Assembly: GCA_030248295.1 (NCBI GenBank)
Contig: JASANH010001463.1
Span: forward strand, 62,001-126,000
Length of the DNA stretch: 64,000 nt
Source: Mesodorylaimus sp. YZB2_4
Taxonomy: Eukaryota > Nematoda > Enoplea > Dorylaimida > Dorylaimidae
Direction: 5' to 3'
A program made the position numbers and the translations under genes. Positions 22,908 to 33,859 of the stretch are shown here, piece by piece. The notes beneath the pieces are model-generated. The model saw nothing but the letters and a program-made list of their open reading frames with translations, was not told where the DNA came from and ran no database searches. Every line of letters starts with the position of its first letter. The first letter of the stretch is position 1.

Positions 22908-25900
22908 TTATCTAAAAATACAATCTACAAACCATCTGAGCCATATTACCATTAAAAATTCGTACGACGTCAACGATGGTAAACTGAAGCACGATGCCTA
23001 AAACCAAAAAGATTTTTCAGCCCACTGGCATCACCAAAAATGTCGGTTCACCACTTACAGGAGACGTCTGCGACTGTGCACCTGCACCCGCAGAAGGACC
23101 ACCAGCTGTAGCTTCGGTCTCCGATTGTAATGCAAAGCGCGGTTTTTTATTCACAAGACCATCTTGCACGACGTTGATACCAAATTCAGCGGGATCGCGA
23201 AACTAAAAACCAGTTTTTTAGAACTAAAAGTCACAGGGGGAAATGTGGGCCCGCCCTGACTAGCAAAAGTTTCCTCTTTTCATCAAGAAACACAACAGAA
23301 AAAATCAGTAAGTTGATCACTGATATGGTTGACAACTTTCAATGATCTACAGCACATACTTTGAGCAAGTCAGCCAACACACGATCAGACACAATTAGGT
23401 TTATCTCACACGCCCCGCCAGCTGAATCAAACAGCAAGCAAAAACAACTTTCGAGCCATGCCATCGTGGATAGTAGCTCTCTATTCGACAAGATACAAAA
23501 CTCCATGACATTGAGTGGGCTTGAATAATTGTGGTAAAATGAAAAAATGGAAAATTTCAAGTTTAACAATTCAAATTTTAAAGCCTGGAAACCGTTTTCG
23601 ATTAAATTTTTCTGGCCGGTCAGCAGTCAAAGATAAGAGGGGCTGTGCGTTGATCAGTACACAGCAAGCAGCGTCCCTGTTTGTGTCTCCACTATGAACA
23701 CCTCTGCACGAGGGCATCTTGAACTAGACCGCGGCCTTCTCAGAGAATGAAGGGCGGGCGGCTTTGAACCCTGTCGGTGTTCGACAGCCGTCTCCTCGTT
23801 TAGCTTCCGTCTCTCCACTCGGAGCACATCGACGGCACTGGGTGAGTCAGCCGCGGCCGGGTCAGTGAGGATTTATGGCTCACAAACTGACCTTCGTCAC
23901 CGGGGTCGAGCCTGGCCGCTTGCTACCACGCTATACGAGGCCTGAAGCCCCGGGAGCACTGAACCTGCACCACCACGAGTTCAAAGGCTGGAAACTGCTC
24001 CTCCGGGCCCAGGTCTATGTACATAATGATTCCCAACATCCGTGACTTACCGTATCTGCATCGTCCTCATAGCGTTCCTTCCTCTTGATCGACCTTTCTC
24101 CATCCCTAGTTCTGTTCAACATATGAAGCCGACTGTGATCCTTGAACTAAAAAAGATCAAATCAGGTAAGAAAAATTCATTTTCCCACACTCTCATACCT
24201 GTTTCAACCATCTTGTCTTTTCTTTCCCCTCAGGCATCATTTGCACATAGGCGTATAGCGCAGCCACTTGCGACTGTGTATTGATGCGATTCTCGTCGAT
24301 AGGGACACGCTGATGATCTGCGAATGCCAGCACCGACTGCACCACACCGCGATCTGTCGATGAAGCTGCCTAGAGAGAATAAGAGCGAAAACTAGAAGTG
24401 GCTCACACTTTTCATTCTGTTTCTATTACTGGCCCAGTATCAAATGAGCTTTCGGAGAAAAACAGACCCAACGTCGTCCCCAACAAAAGTACAGGTCATC
24501 ACTTACCTCTCCTGGCGTCGACAATGAAAACTGACCCGCTGGACTCATTGAAGAAAAATGGTACTTGATATCGACCATCAGTTCTTCAGGGGCCTAAAAC
24601 GATGAGCCTAGAAACCTGAACTTTCTCCAACACCAGGTCCCACTTACTTGAAATACGTCGTCCACATGTTCGATAATTGTAGCCAGTAAGTCAGTCATTA
24701 GCTGCGTTTGTTGTGCAATCTCTTCGCTCGACAATATTCGTGGGAGAAACAAAGACGGAGCGAACATGAGGGCAAGATTGTGTTGATCCATTTTGTTTTC
24801 CTCGTGATAGCTGGCTGTTTTATGAAGCAAACGAAGAATACTGAACAAAAGACGCAGAGATGCCTCGGGTAGCATTAAAATCAAAAGACGGACAACCCGG
24901 AGTTGCTGCTGAATCAAGGATTGCCGTGCGATCTTTGTCCAATTCCTGATTTTGATACCCCAGTCTGAAACGAGACAAAAGTCAAGTCTGCAGGGATCCT
25001 CGAACTTTCTGCCTAATCGGAACCTAACCCATCGGCCTCAATGCCCTGCGCGCTCTACGGCCTGACAAAATTCTGTCACTCCTAGTATCCTGACCAGTCG
25101 ACACAAAGTCAGAAGGGTGTCAGCATACTGGTCCGGTCATGGCGTTTCGCACTACTCTAAAATGGGGGTGTGATTTCTCAATACAAGAGATCCCGTTGCA
25201 AAAATTCTCACCAAAAGCCTCCGAGGGGAGATTTTAGTACTGGTTACTCACCCTGGTTCCTATTGGTTTGGGATACTATTAGGTACTCAGGTCCGAGGTC
25301 TCCTTACCTGCTAATTGGACGTACACTGGATAATGGGCATCAGTGAACAACGGTTGCGGCATGTCGCGGACGATGTTTTTCAAAACAGCGGCCATATCGT
25401 GCACGGTGAGTTCGGACCTTTCGCAGGCGGATTGGAAATCGATGACATCGCCGCGATATAATGCGCCAGAAAATGCTTGCTGGCGGGTATGAGAGCCGGA
25501 TTTGCGAAAAATACCTTCTTCTTTCACATCTAAATCGCAAGCAAGAAGCTGAAAATGCAAGTCATGAAAACTAAATTTCGTTGCATAACTTACTTTCGTC
25601 TTTGCTTAAAAACGCTATTACCGGCATCAACGTTGACTCGAGGTTCTGCCCAGCAAAAGGGCTCTTGGGCTCGCCTGAAAAATACAAGAAGCGGTACATA
25701 CGTATATACGCACAAAAATGGAACGAAAAACATACTTGGTCTTGATTCGCCCTTCAGTTTCTTCACTTTACTTTGCAAGACTTGTCGAAACGAAGGTTTC
25801 TGCTGGCTTGACTTTAGCCCAAAGAGACACAATGTCGTCGCCAACGGTTGGCCCGCTCCGGTCAGCCAAAGGGCCTTTGATTGTTCAGTTTTCAATTCCA

Positions 25901-26018
25901 AATCGGTGTGAGTCAAGTGCAAATCGATGAGTTGTTGGAAAATTGCAAAATTTTCGGAACGTAATTTAAACAGCAAAGAAAAATCAGGATGGCTTCGAAA
26001 ATCTGTTGAGGTCGCCAT
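22908..26018 (-). CDS. ARHGAP19-like Rho GTPase-activating protein (9 exons, 496 aa)
   Basis: Exons (minus): 26018-25736, 25674-25594, 25529-25308, 24964-24648, 24593-24507, 24369-24199, 24146-24051, 23202-23059, 22997-22908. Every junction is in phase, and the length (496) is close to vertebrate ARHGAP19 (~494). The RhoGAP domain (about 105-315) has EEGIFRKSG with the catalytic arginine finger (R130), then SELTVHDMAAVLK, MPQPLFTDAHY, and later ENKMDQHNLALMFAPSLF, whose K and N are conserved in this family. The order L-L-x-x-T-A-x-x-x-x-x-N-K-M is characteristic of ARHGAP19/RhoGAP54D. The N-terminus (SHPDFSLLFKL) also fits. The protein should speed GTP hydrolysis on Rho, typically RhoA in cytokinesis. 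The C-terminal third is Lys/Glu-rich and lineage-specific. The start is the first Met in frame at 26018. The 850-bp intron before exon 8 holds a repeat. Confidence 0.93.
23661..23990 (+). repeat. Dispersed repeat in RhoGAP intron
   Basis: Shares GTGTCTCCACTA, GAGGGCATC and CACTGGGTGAGTC-type segments with 29700-29850. Both belong to the family also seen at 8790-9030. It sits inside the largest intron of the RhoGAP gene. Confidence 0.55.
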
Positions 26019-26602
26019 TCTCGAGGAACGCCAGCACGAAAAATGAATGTATCGGGCAACAGCGCATGAAGAAAGCCACGTCAATTTTTCGTAAACCGGT
26101 TTCAGGTCTCCTTATCACCCGACCTGAATGAAAAAAGGCACAGAGTGGTACGAACAAAACAAAGCCCAAAAACAACGCCGACCTAATTTGCAAGTGACAT
26201 TTTTCGTATATTTCGCGCTTTTTAGCAGACAACTATTGCTTACATTAAAATAGCGCCAAATTCAAAATTTTATTTAGACAGAAGTCCTTGTGGGCGTTTG
26301 GGCGTTTCCCCGAATTTAATACCGATTGCGGTAAATAGCCTCTCATATGACATCCCATGAGTGATCCATGTTTTTCTGTTTCCAAATATGGTATCGCTGT
26401 TCCACATGCACTAAACCCCCGCACGAGCGAAGTCACAGTCATGCACCTGTTCATACTGTAAGTGTCCCCTCGGAGTCGAGTTGAACGTAAAAATTCGCCG
26501 TGTTCTAGTCATCCTATTGTATTTTTCCAAACTAGTCCTTTCTCTCTGGTCCTCGAAAACGGTCGTTGAGCCTTTCATAGCTGCACTCTCTCCACTTGCA
26601 TC
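26019..26602. other. Divergent intergenic space
   Basis: Separates the minus-strand RhoGAP start (26018) from the plus-strand LRR start (26603), so it probably holds both promoters. No TATA box or other element could be assigned with confidence. Confidence 0.4.
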
Positions 26603-28426
26603 ATGGCAATGGCCTCGCTATTGCATGCTCTCATTCTCTACTCCTGTTTTCCGCGAGCATACTTCGCTACAGCTGAACCAAAAATAAATTGCGAAGCGAC
26701 CCCTGTCGGAAACGACAACTCCTTGTCCCTCTTCTGCCAAGAGGACGACTTCTCTGTCAACTTGACCTCGCCTCAGAAAAATGTGCTCCTGCCCGACCTG
26801 ACAGCGGCACTGCGAAATGTGGTGCTAACTGATGGCAGTGAGTACGAGTATGGAAGCAGTGAATTGGGTCAAGTTCATAACTATTCTATGATAACAGTGG
26901 ACCCGAAGAATGTATCCGATTTATCCTTATGGGCTAAATTTGATGAAATTCCTGGCAAAGCTTTCATCAATTTCCCTAATCTTCGTCAACTTCACGTGGC
27001 TCAGTTTTACGACGATACTTCGAGAGCAGCACACATTCAAGATCATGCATTCGCGGGCTTACCTCAACTGGAATGGTTGGGCCTACATCTGAACTTCACC
27101 AACGAGCAAGTACCAGATGCCGTACTCGAATTGGATAGTCTACTCAGCTTGGGTCTGTACGAGTCGGATCTCAGCGAAAACTTCACCCTGAATAAGAAAT
27201 TGCCTAGACTTCAATATCTGACCATATACGATAGTCCACACATGACGCTGGCCGAGAACGCTTTCGAGAACGTACTGGATCGATTGAACGAAGTCGATTT
27301 CAGTAATATTCGAATGGATAAATTTCCCAAGTGCATCACTGACCTTCGTAACTTAACACGAGTCGAAGTGACGGGCACTGCGCTTCAAGAAATTCCACCC
27401 GATGCTTTTTATAAATCAGCTGCTTCTATTATTATAATTCGATTTAGTCGCAACCACATTTCTGTTCTTCATCCGACATCATTTCGCGGCCTCTCCCGTT
27501 TAAAGGTCCTTCAACTGGCCTATAACCAAATCGAAACTATTCCGTCCTCCATCTTCGACGACCTGAAGGTACTAGAAGTACTGAATCTCAGTGGAAATAA
27601 GATCAAGGCTTTGCCAGCTCTGATATTCGATCAGAATAAGCACCTGCATATTTTGGATTTGGATGAGAACCCTATCAATGCCACAGCCTCAGAATATCTA
27701 AAAACTGGAGACGAACAAGATTCCATCGATTATGGCGACCCTGAAGAAGGTGCTGGCACCACGCACTCCAATGTATCCAAGCCAGGCGCGACACCCAAGC
27801 CGTCCAGTCTGCTTAATACAACGCTAGTTGCGGGTACTGTACAACTTGAAACCACGACGTCTGTCTCAACCACCACATCCCAAAATGGATCTGTCCCTAG
27901 TGACAAAGCTAGCACGGCCTCCAAACCAGCTGATGTGTCCACCAAAGCAGTGACTGCTGCAAGCACCACTGTGAAGGCAGTGAATACTACAGTCAAGTTT
28001 GCGACAACAAGCGAGGTCATCGCCACCACGTCACCTGCACCTGGGACTTGGGACGAGTACGATGAAGAAGGTACAACTACAGCAAAGGGTGATGCCACTT
28101 CTGGGCCTGGCGCTACCACCTCGAAACCACCCGGAGTCTCAACTGAGCACACTACTCACCACTATCAGCCAAACAACGCCACTGATTCCTCATCAGTGCA
28201 GCCAACTGGTAACTTCACCTCAGAATCTATCCTCGGGAACCGGACCGCTGTTGAGCCCGGCCCCATTGAATCCAATGTCACCAGCTGGACCAGCGAACCC
28301 CCTGGTAAGCCAACCAATACTTCGAAGGTAATCGGAGAAAAACCCAAATCGAGCGGATCCAAAATCAGTGCCGACATTATATGCATTGGTGTTCTGGTCA
28401 TTAATTTGAAATTCTTATCTGCTTAA
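26603..28426 (+). CDS. LRR/mucin-like surface glycoprotein (single exon, 607 aa)
   Basis: The N-terminus is a signal peptide (MAMASLLHALILYSC, cleavage near YFATA). Leucine-rich repeats span about 70-400; the clearest are LRNLTRVEVTGTALQEIP, LSRLKVLQLAYNQIETIP and LKVLEVLNLSGNKIKALP, each ~24 residues. Residues ~375-580 form a Thr/Ser/Pro-rich stalk with many N-x-S/T sites, expected to be heavily O-glycosylated. A small-residue cluster (KSSGSK) precedes a short C-terminal hydrophobic run (IICIGVLVINLKFLSA), which suits a GPI-anchor signal or a tail-end TM. It is likely an extracellular adhesion or recognition protein. A cysteine-capped LRR C-terminal flank is not obvious. A broken copy of the stalk lies at 5985-6430. 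An AATAAA follows at ~28645. Confidence 0.9.
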   Translation: MAMASLLHALILYSCFPRAYFATAEPKINCEATPVGNDNSLSLFCQEDDFSVNLTSPQKNVLLPDLTAALRNVVLTDGSEYEYGSSELGQVHNYSMITVDPKNVSDLSLWAKFDEIPGKAFINFPNLRQLHVAQFYDDTSRAAHIQDHAFAGLPQLEWLGLHLNFTNEQVPDAVLELDSLLSLGLYESDLSENFTLNKKLPRLQYLTIYDSPHMTLAENAFENVLDRLNEVDFSNIRMDKFPKCITDLRNLTRVEVTGTALQEIPPDAFYKSAASIIIIRFSRNHISVLHPTSFRGLSRLKVLQLAYNQIETIPSSIFDDLKVLEVLNLSGNKIKALPALIFDQNKHLHILDLDENPINATASEYLKTGDEQDSIDYGDPEEGAGTTHSNVSKPGATPKPSSLLNTTLVAGTVQLETTTSVSTTTSQNGSVPSDKASTASKPADVSTKAVTAASTTVKAVNTTVKFATTSEVIATTSPAPGTWDEYDEEGTTTAKGDATSGPGATTSKPPGVSTEHTTHHYQPNNATDSSSVQPTGNFTSESILGNRTAVEPGPIESNVTSWTSEPPGKPTNTSKVIGEKPKSSGSKISADIICIGVLVINLKFLSA

Positions 28427-30675
28427 AAGTGATCAAGAAGGCAATTACTGCACTGGCTAATCATTTCTCTGGCTAACATTATTTACAAGCCAGATTTAAA
28501 GTCTGTCTTGACTGCACTTTTTCGCACTTTCGATTCTTATCATGCTATTTTTCTGTGACATAGTTACGTGGCATCACTTCTAGATTTTGTCACCTCATTT
28601 CCTATGCTTCCTTATGTCTTCCCTTTTGCAAAAACTGCTTAAACAATAAAGGCCCAAGCACACAGTCACAGTCGAACTCGAATCATGGCGGGAGGAAAAC
28701 TTTGTGGATATTACATTATGTGCTTTGAGTTCATGCCCCTAACATTTACATTAACCAACCCGCCCATGTACATGCAGCACGCCCCGAAGCCTTTTCAATG
28801 TTTACTCTGTTAAATTCATTGACCCATTAGTGCATTTTATCATTCCCCTTCCTCGCCGTGCTTCCTCTCACACTGCCGAAGTACCTCCTCAATCCGCCAT
28901 CGATACCTCGCAAGCACTGGAGATACTATTCCCAGCCTATAGTACCAAGGACAGTGTTCTATACTAGAAAGACTGCACCGAGCACAGTGCACAAAATGGT
29001 TTCAAGGGGCGAGTTCATTAGTTTCAATCTGACCTAATTTTCCAGCCCACGTGACCAATTTCATCAGTCATCCATCAAAATTTCCCTCACCAACGCCCAC
29101 TGGGAGTACTGCAACCAGAAGGAGGAGGCCGTACTTTACTGTAGTGTGAGCCATACAGGTCCTGGCAGTTTCTGCCTCTCCTCCTGGTACATGCCGTCTG
29201 TATATGCGCACTGTATGCGCATGCTAGGTTATTCTAGGGGAGGAATTATGACTTTACTTTCAATGAAGCAGTTACACTGCACTCAGGCATTGAAAGACAT
29301 GAAAAAGAGCAGAACATCAAAAACTGAAAAACTACCAGAATGGTCAAGGAAGAGACAAACCGGGCAAAAAAGCAATCGGAAAGGGACAGGGTCGACTCCA
29401 ATCGTACTCAATAAACAATGCTGTTTCTCCTGATCGGCAACTACGAGTTCCTTTGTACAAAAAAAAAAATTTGATCCAGATCGTTACAGCGCATAATCTA
29501 AGCTGTAAAAACAGGATTTTAAGCACGCTCAACTATTTACGTACTGTATGACCAGACCTTTTCAGCTTTTGTGGGTTTCGCCCCACGCTGCCCCAGCTTC
29601 CCACGGGACTTCCGACCCTTTTCGCCTACATATACCCTGCCATCAGTCATATTATGATAAGCGAGGCCGTGAGGTGACCAGCTCTCACGGCAGCTTCCCT
29701 CTGCGTGTCTCCACTAAGAGCAACCCCACACGAGGGCATCCTCTGCCAGTATCAGCATCCCAGGATGATAGTGGGCGAGAAGGGAGGGCCCTTCGCGACT
29801 GGTGTTCGAGAACCAGTCCGCCACCTGATGGTACTGGGTGAGTCGCCCAGAGCCAGCTGTTCAAGGCCAGAGACGGACTCTGAATCGCCGTCGAAGATTG
29901 GCTTGCACTCTGAGAAAGGCCTTACTAAACTGCCGTCCTCAAGCGGAATAGAACTGAGGCCTCCCAGTCAGGGTTGCTGGCCCAAGCAACGTGGGACCAA
30001 CCTGAGCCAGCGCGGCTCCTATGACCAGCAGACACCTCGCAGCGAGAAGAAGTGCGGAAGACTGATCAAACGATCATTGATATTTTGCATAGTAAAAGAG
30101 AAAAACGTGACAAAAAATCACTTCCTGCTCGTAGCTTTGCAGTGCGCTATGGTACATTTTAAAATATTGTACAGATCGGGGAAGTGCATCGATATCTCAA
30201 CCGCTCAGGAACCCTGGCTATCAACCTGCGATGACGAACCAGCATCATGACATTTCATGTACAGGTATGTATGATGTACAGAGGCAAAGTAGTGTGTCCG
30301 AAGTAATGAAGAGACTGGCTGCCTTTCTTCTGGCAAGCAACAACAGTATTCCTTGAGAAAAGCTGAAAGAAATAAAACCGACGGAACTCAAGACAAATAT
30401 GCAAATGGTCCCATAACGGAAAGTCCATTTGTTCACAGTATGTCAGCTGGAGTTGGCCGTTTCGCGCACTTTTGGTTTCTTCCCAGTGCCGCATGTGGAG
30501 TTGGTGCTCCTTATCATGTTCCTATTTTCTGCCATCACGGTGAAGTCAAGTCGGGTTGAGAACGGAAAATGTAAAGTGGAAGGGCGTTGTTCTCCAAGAT
30601 TGCGTTGCGGCAGTTTCTCTTCTGCTATCGTCACGCGCGGTCTGCTGTTGCGCTGTTCTCTCATCAACCCCAAGA
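28427..30675. other. 3' flank of LRR gene and repeat-rich DNA
   Basis: 28985-29115 is the duplicate of 6440-6590. 29640-30040 is a member of the dispersed family also at 8790-9030 and 23661-23990 (CACGAGGGCATC, GAGTCGCCCAGAGCCAG, CCAGTCAGGGTTGCTG). ORFs here (29705-30250 and others) lie in repeat DNA and have no domain. Confidence 0.55.
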
Positions 30676-31860
30676 ATGCCATCGTGCCGTCTGCCGTGGG
30701 CCATCTGCAATGGGATCGTCGGCGGGTGCTTGCTGTGCTCCTCCATGCTCTTGATGTTCCCGACCGAATTTCATCGCGTCAACAACGTCAGCGAGGTGGT
30801 GAACATCGACTGGTCGAATCTGCTGTGCACGATCCCCAAGCCGAACGTGAACGTCACCAATGACGAAGTGTTCGACTTCTGGCAATTGTCGAATTCGGTT
30901 CGTCTGTCGAAACGAATGAGCGAGGCTGGTCGATGCGCAGTCGGGGTGTCCAAGTACAACGCCAAACACGCGTCCAAGATCGACTCCATCGTCTGCTACT
31001 GCGTCGACATCTGGTGGGTGTTCGTCATGGCTGTCGCCGCCTTGCTGCTAAGTTTCCTATGCCTGAGGCGCTTTGTCACTGGGGGGATCGCCTACAAGAA
31101 TCGATCGCACTTCGATTGTGCGAAAGAAGCTCAGAGCCAAAAACTATCCGAAATCTTCCAAGCCCTGATCTTCGTCGGCACCTGTTTCGTTTGTGTGAGT
31201 AACAGCTACAACGACCTCTCGTACACGAAATACGGCGACTTGTACCCGACCGAGTACATCAGCGTCTACCCGACGATGTGGAAGACGGCCTTCTGGCTCT
31301 TCGTGGGCGGCAACGTTTTGCAAACCTGCTACTACCTCATCGTCATCTGCTGCGGAGGCTGCTGGATTCAAGTCATCAGCAAGATCAAGGCCAAGCTGAT
31401 CAAAGGAAAGAAGCCGCGCCCGAGCCCGGTGTCGACGATCGTCGAATCTCCCAAGCGCTTTAGCGACGTCGGCACCCAAACTGGGACCACAAGCCGCGCC
31501 TCGTCCAATGATGACGGCAAATCCAGCGTGCCTTCGTCGCCGTCGTCGTCGTCGTCTTCAATGTCGCTGCGATCCTTGTTCCTGCCATCGCCGCCTGTGC
31601 TGGCCACTGAGTGTGAATGCGTCAGCAAGGCTGACAAATCAGACTCGTCTGTGGCCATCGCCTTGTCCGTCGCCTACGAAACTGCAACGGACCCTCCAAG
31701 CGTGGTGAGCGTCATGGTGGAGGACTGGCAGGAAAAGGACCAAGCCAAACCAGAGATCATCGCCGCGGCCGTGGCCGAAGTCAAGCAAGAAAAGGAGCCG
31801 AAGGATGATCAGAAGAAAGGAAAAGACGAGAAGGGAGCCGACGCGCAAAAGAGCAAATGA
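30676..31860 (+). CDS. Intronless four-TM protein with long charged tail (394 aa)
   Basis: I chose MPSCRLPW at 30676. An upstream in-frame Met at 30556 would add 40 residues with a second hydrophobic run. Four hydrophobic spans follow: IVGGCLLCSSMLLMF, WWVFVMAVAALLLSFLCL, ALIFVGTCFVCVS and FWLFVGGNVLQTCYYLIVI. The first extracellular loop (~75 residues) carries NNVS and NVTN glycosylation sites and several cysteines; the second is tyrosine-rich. The ~150-residue tail is Ser-rich, then Lys/Glu-rich, ending DAQKSK. The layout is tetraspanin/claudin-like, but the CCG motif and claudin W-GLW motif are not present, so the family is not identified. Coding bases are clearly GC-richer than the flanks. 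It lies inside a segment that is absent from the paralogous block at 6.4-7.4 kb. Confidence 0.82.
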   Translation: MPSCRLPWAICNGIVGGCLLCSSMLLMFPTEFHRVNNVSEVVNIDWSNLLCTIPKPNVNVTNDEVFDFWQLSNSVRLSKRMSEAGRCAVGVSKYNAKHASKIDSIVCYCVDIWWVFVMAVAALLLSFLCLRRFVTGGIAYKNRSHFDCAKEAQSQKLSEIFQALIFVGTCFVCVSNSYNDLSYTKYGDLYPTEYISVYPTMWKTAFWLFVGGNVLQTCYYLIVICCGGCWIQVISKIKAKLIKGKKPRPSPVSTIVESPKRFSDVGTQTGTTSRASSNDDGKSSVPSSPSSSSSSMSLRSLFLPSPPVLATECECVSKADKSDSSVAIALSVAYETATDPPSVVSVMVEDWQEKDQAKPEIIAAAVAEVKQEKEPKDDQKKGKDEKGADAQKSK

Positions 31861-32409
31861 ACGTGCAACGGCGACAACAATGACTGACGGATGAAATGTG
31901 ACGTTCTTGTTCTCGTGCCTCAACTCGTGTCTCGAATCTGTGTCTGTCACCCTCTGAACAAAGTAATCAAAAAGCATTGACCATACGGAAAAATTAGAGA
32001 GAGCGCCAAGGCTAACCCGTGCCAGCTTCTTTGTTTTGCAACACTTTCGTTTCTCAACACAGCCTGATTGGCTGGTCTTTATTTAGGAAGGGGTTATTTG
32101 TGCATATTTTCCAAGCTATAAGCGTAATTTGGTTCTGCCAGGCCAGCACAGAGTTCCATCGTGTTGCATGCACGCCTGTCATGCCTACGTTACTTCCCAT
32201 CGTCAGTTGAGAAGACAATAAGTCAGGCCTCGCAACCATTCACCGCAAACATGTACTTTGTGCAGTAATACTGTTCAATTTCACATCCAAACTAAAATAT
32301 TGGCGCATCATTGTCAGAATCAGAAGCAGTTTCCTGCAAGGCTTTCCTGCTCTCTCGCGTCAGGCTTACGGTACAAAGAAACATGCAAAACATCAGAACT
32401 TATTGTTCA
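31861..32409. other. 3' flank of four-TM gene
   Basis: No gene recognised. Probably holds the 3' UTR of the four-TM gene; short ORFs on both strands overlap and lack domains. Confidence 0.4.
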
Positions 32410-33312
32410 GCGATTACCTATTATGCCAATAAAAAAATTTCTAATGATAAACGATAAACTTTTTGATTATAGATTGCTCACAGTGGCTGGCTTACTCATC
32501 GTCAGCCACAGTAAGACAGAGCGTGTAAACACTGCCCATTCGACATAGCTTACTCATGTCCCGCCACAAGCAGATGTTGCATAGAATAGCAAGGATTTAG
32601 TGCTCTTCAAGTAATGTTTCCATTGGAAGGTAACACCAAACAAATAAAATATGTATCGGCACTGCAGGGCATCAGAATACCCTGCAGCGCCAGTGGCTAG
32701 TCTGGATGGCACCTTGAAACCGCAGGAAAGTCCACAAGTTCAAGTAAATGCTTTGTCAAGAGATGCTTTCAAAAATCCTTTATGCCGTCTTCCACATAAG
32801 ACAAGCTCACAACCTATCAGGAAGTTCACACAACTAGCGTGCACCTGCACACAGGTCTTGCATACCCAAACAAAAACCGAACTATACACAAGAGAAGGTG
32901 CCAGCCTACAAATTTTTGCAATGCTCAGTCTCAGTTTTCTCAGCGTGCCCTCGCCAACTCGCAAATTGTACTTTGTAATAAACACCTCAGATAGATAAAC
33001 AAAAGTGAAGAAAAAGTACAAGCCCTGAGTGGGAGTCAGTCATGATGACCCTTAGATCATGATGATTCCAAGCAATTACCACCTTAGACCCACGTGCGCA
33101 GCACAGGTACTAACAATAAGTGGCGTACGCAGCGAGGGTGAGGGATGATCGAAGGTAAAGATGGGTACAAATATTGCTCAAGACTAAGCATGCGTATGTG
33201 CGTGTCCACTTGGGATTTAGAAGAGCACTACGAAAAAATTTGCCTGGGGGTGGGCGGAGATGAACCCCAGTGGGGTACCAAAAGAGGGCGATGCGGGCAA
33301 TGCTCCTGCCGA
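32410..33312. repeat. Duplicated flanking block, copy 2
   Basis: 32410-33195 matches 6690-7430, and 33253-33312 matches 8218-8280. Shared stretches include TTTTTGATTAT, TTGCTCACAGTG, GTCCACAAGTTCA-type and GACTAAGCATG/GACTAACCACG. It resumes the similarity interrupted at 29115 in the LRR 3' flank. Confidence 0.75.
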
Positions 33313-33859
33313 GACTCCAATTATGCAAGCTCCTTTCATTGCAGTACTTGCCACTTCGGACTTCCTTCCTCATCCATATATGGACTAAGAACGGCCTCGC
33401 CACCCGCATCTCTCAGATGAAACCATTGGTTCACCTGCCTTGCCTCCTGTTGATGACATTGATGCAATTACAAATAGGAGGTAGGTGCTGGATACGTACG
33501 GTATGCACTCGCTCAAAAAACAAAAGTCTCCTGATTCTATGGGGGGGAGGGAGGGAGGGGGTCAGTAAAGCTGCTTGTGCACATAACGTTTTCTGCTAAC
33601 TGTTTTGAGATGTACTTCATAAAGCAGAAAGCAGTTATTAGCAGCCATGGGTCTTGCAATGATCGCTAGATAAAAGAGTGTGTAAAAATAAAACGAAGGC
33701 AGCAGTGAAGCACTGGGTGAAATTCGAATTTGCAGTAGGTAGCAAATGTTGTCTGCTAGTGTGCGCGTGATTTGACTTTGAATATTATCCCGCCCAAATT
33801 TTACTAACAACAAATCTAGGTGCGATTGAAAAGGAAAATTAATTTTATCATTGGAAATA
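33313..33859. other. Short intergenic space
   Basis: G-rich GGGAGGGAGGGAGGGG run at 33541-33560. No gene recognised. It contains the likely promoter of the gene starting at 33860, but no motif could be assigned. Confidence 0.4.

Noticed and set aside
29705..30250. 181-codon ORF
   Set aside because: Lies in a dispersed repeat family with copies at 8.8 and 23.7 kb and has no domain.
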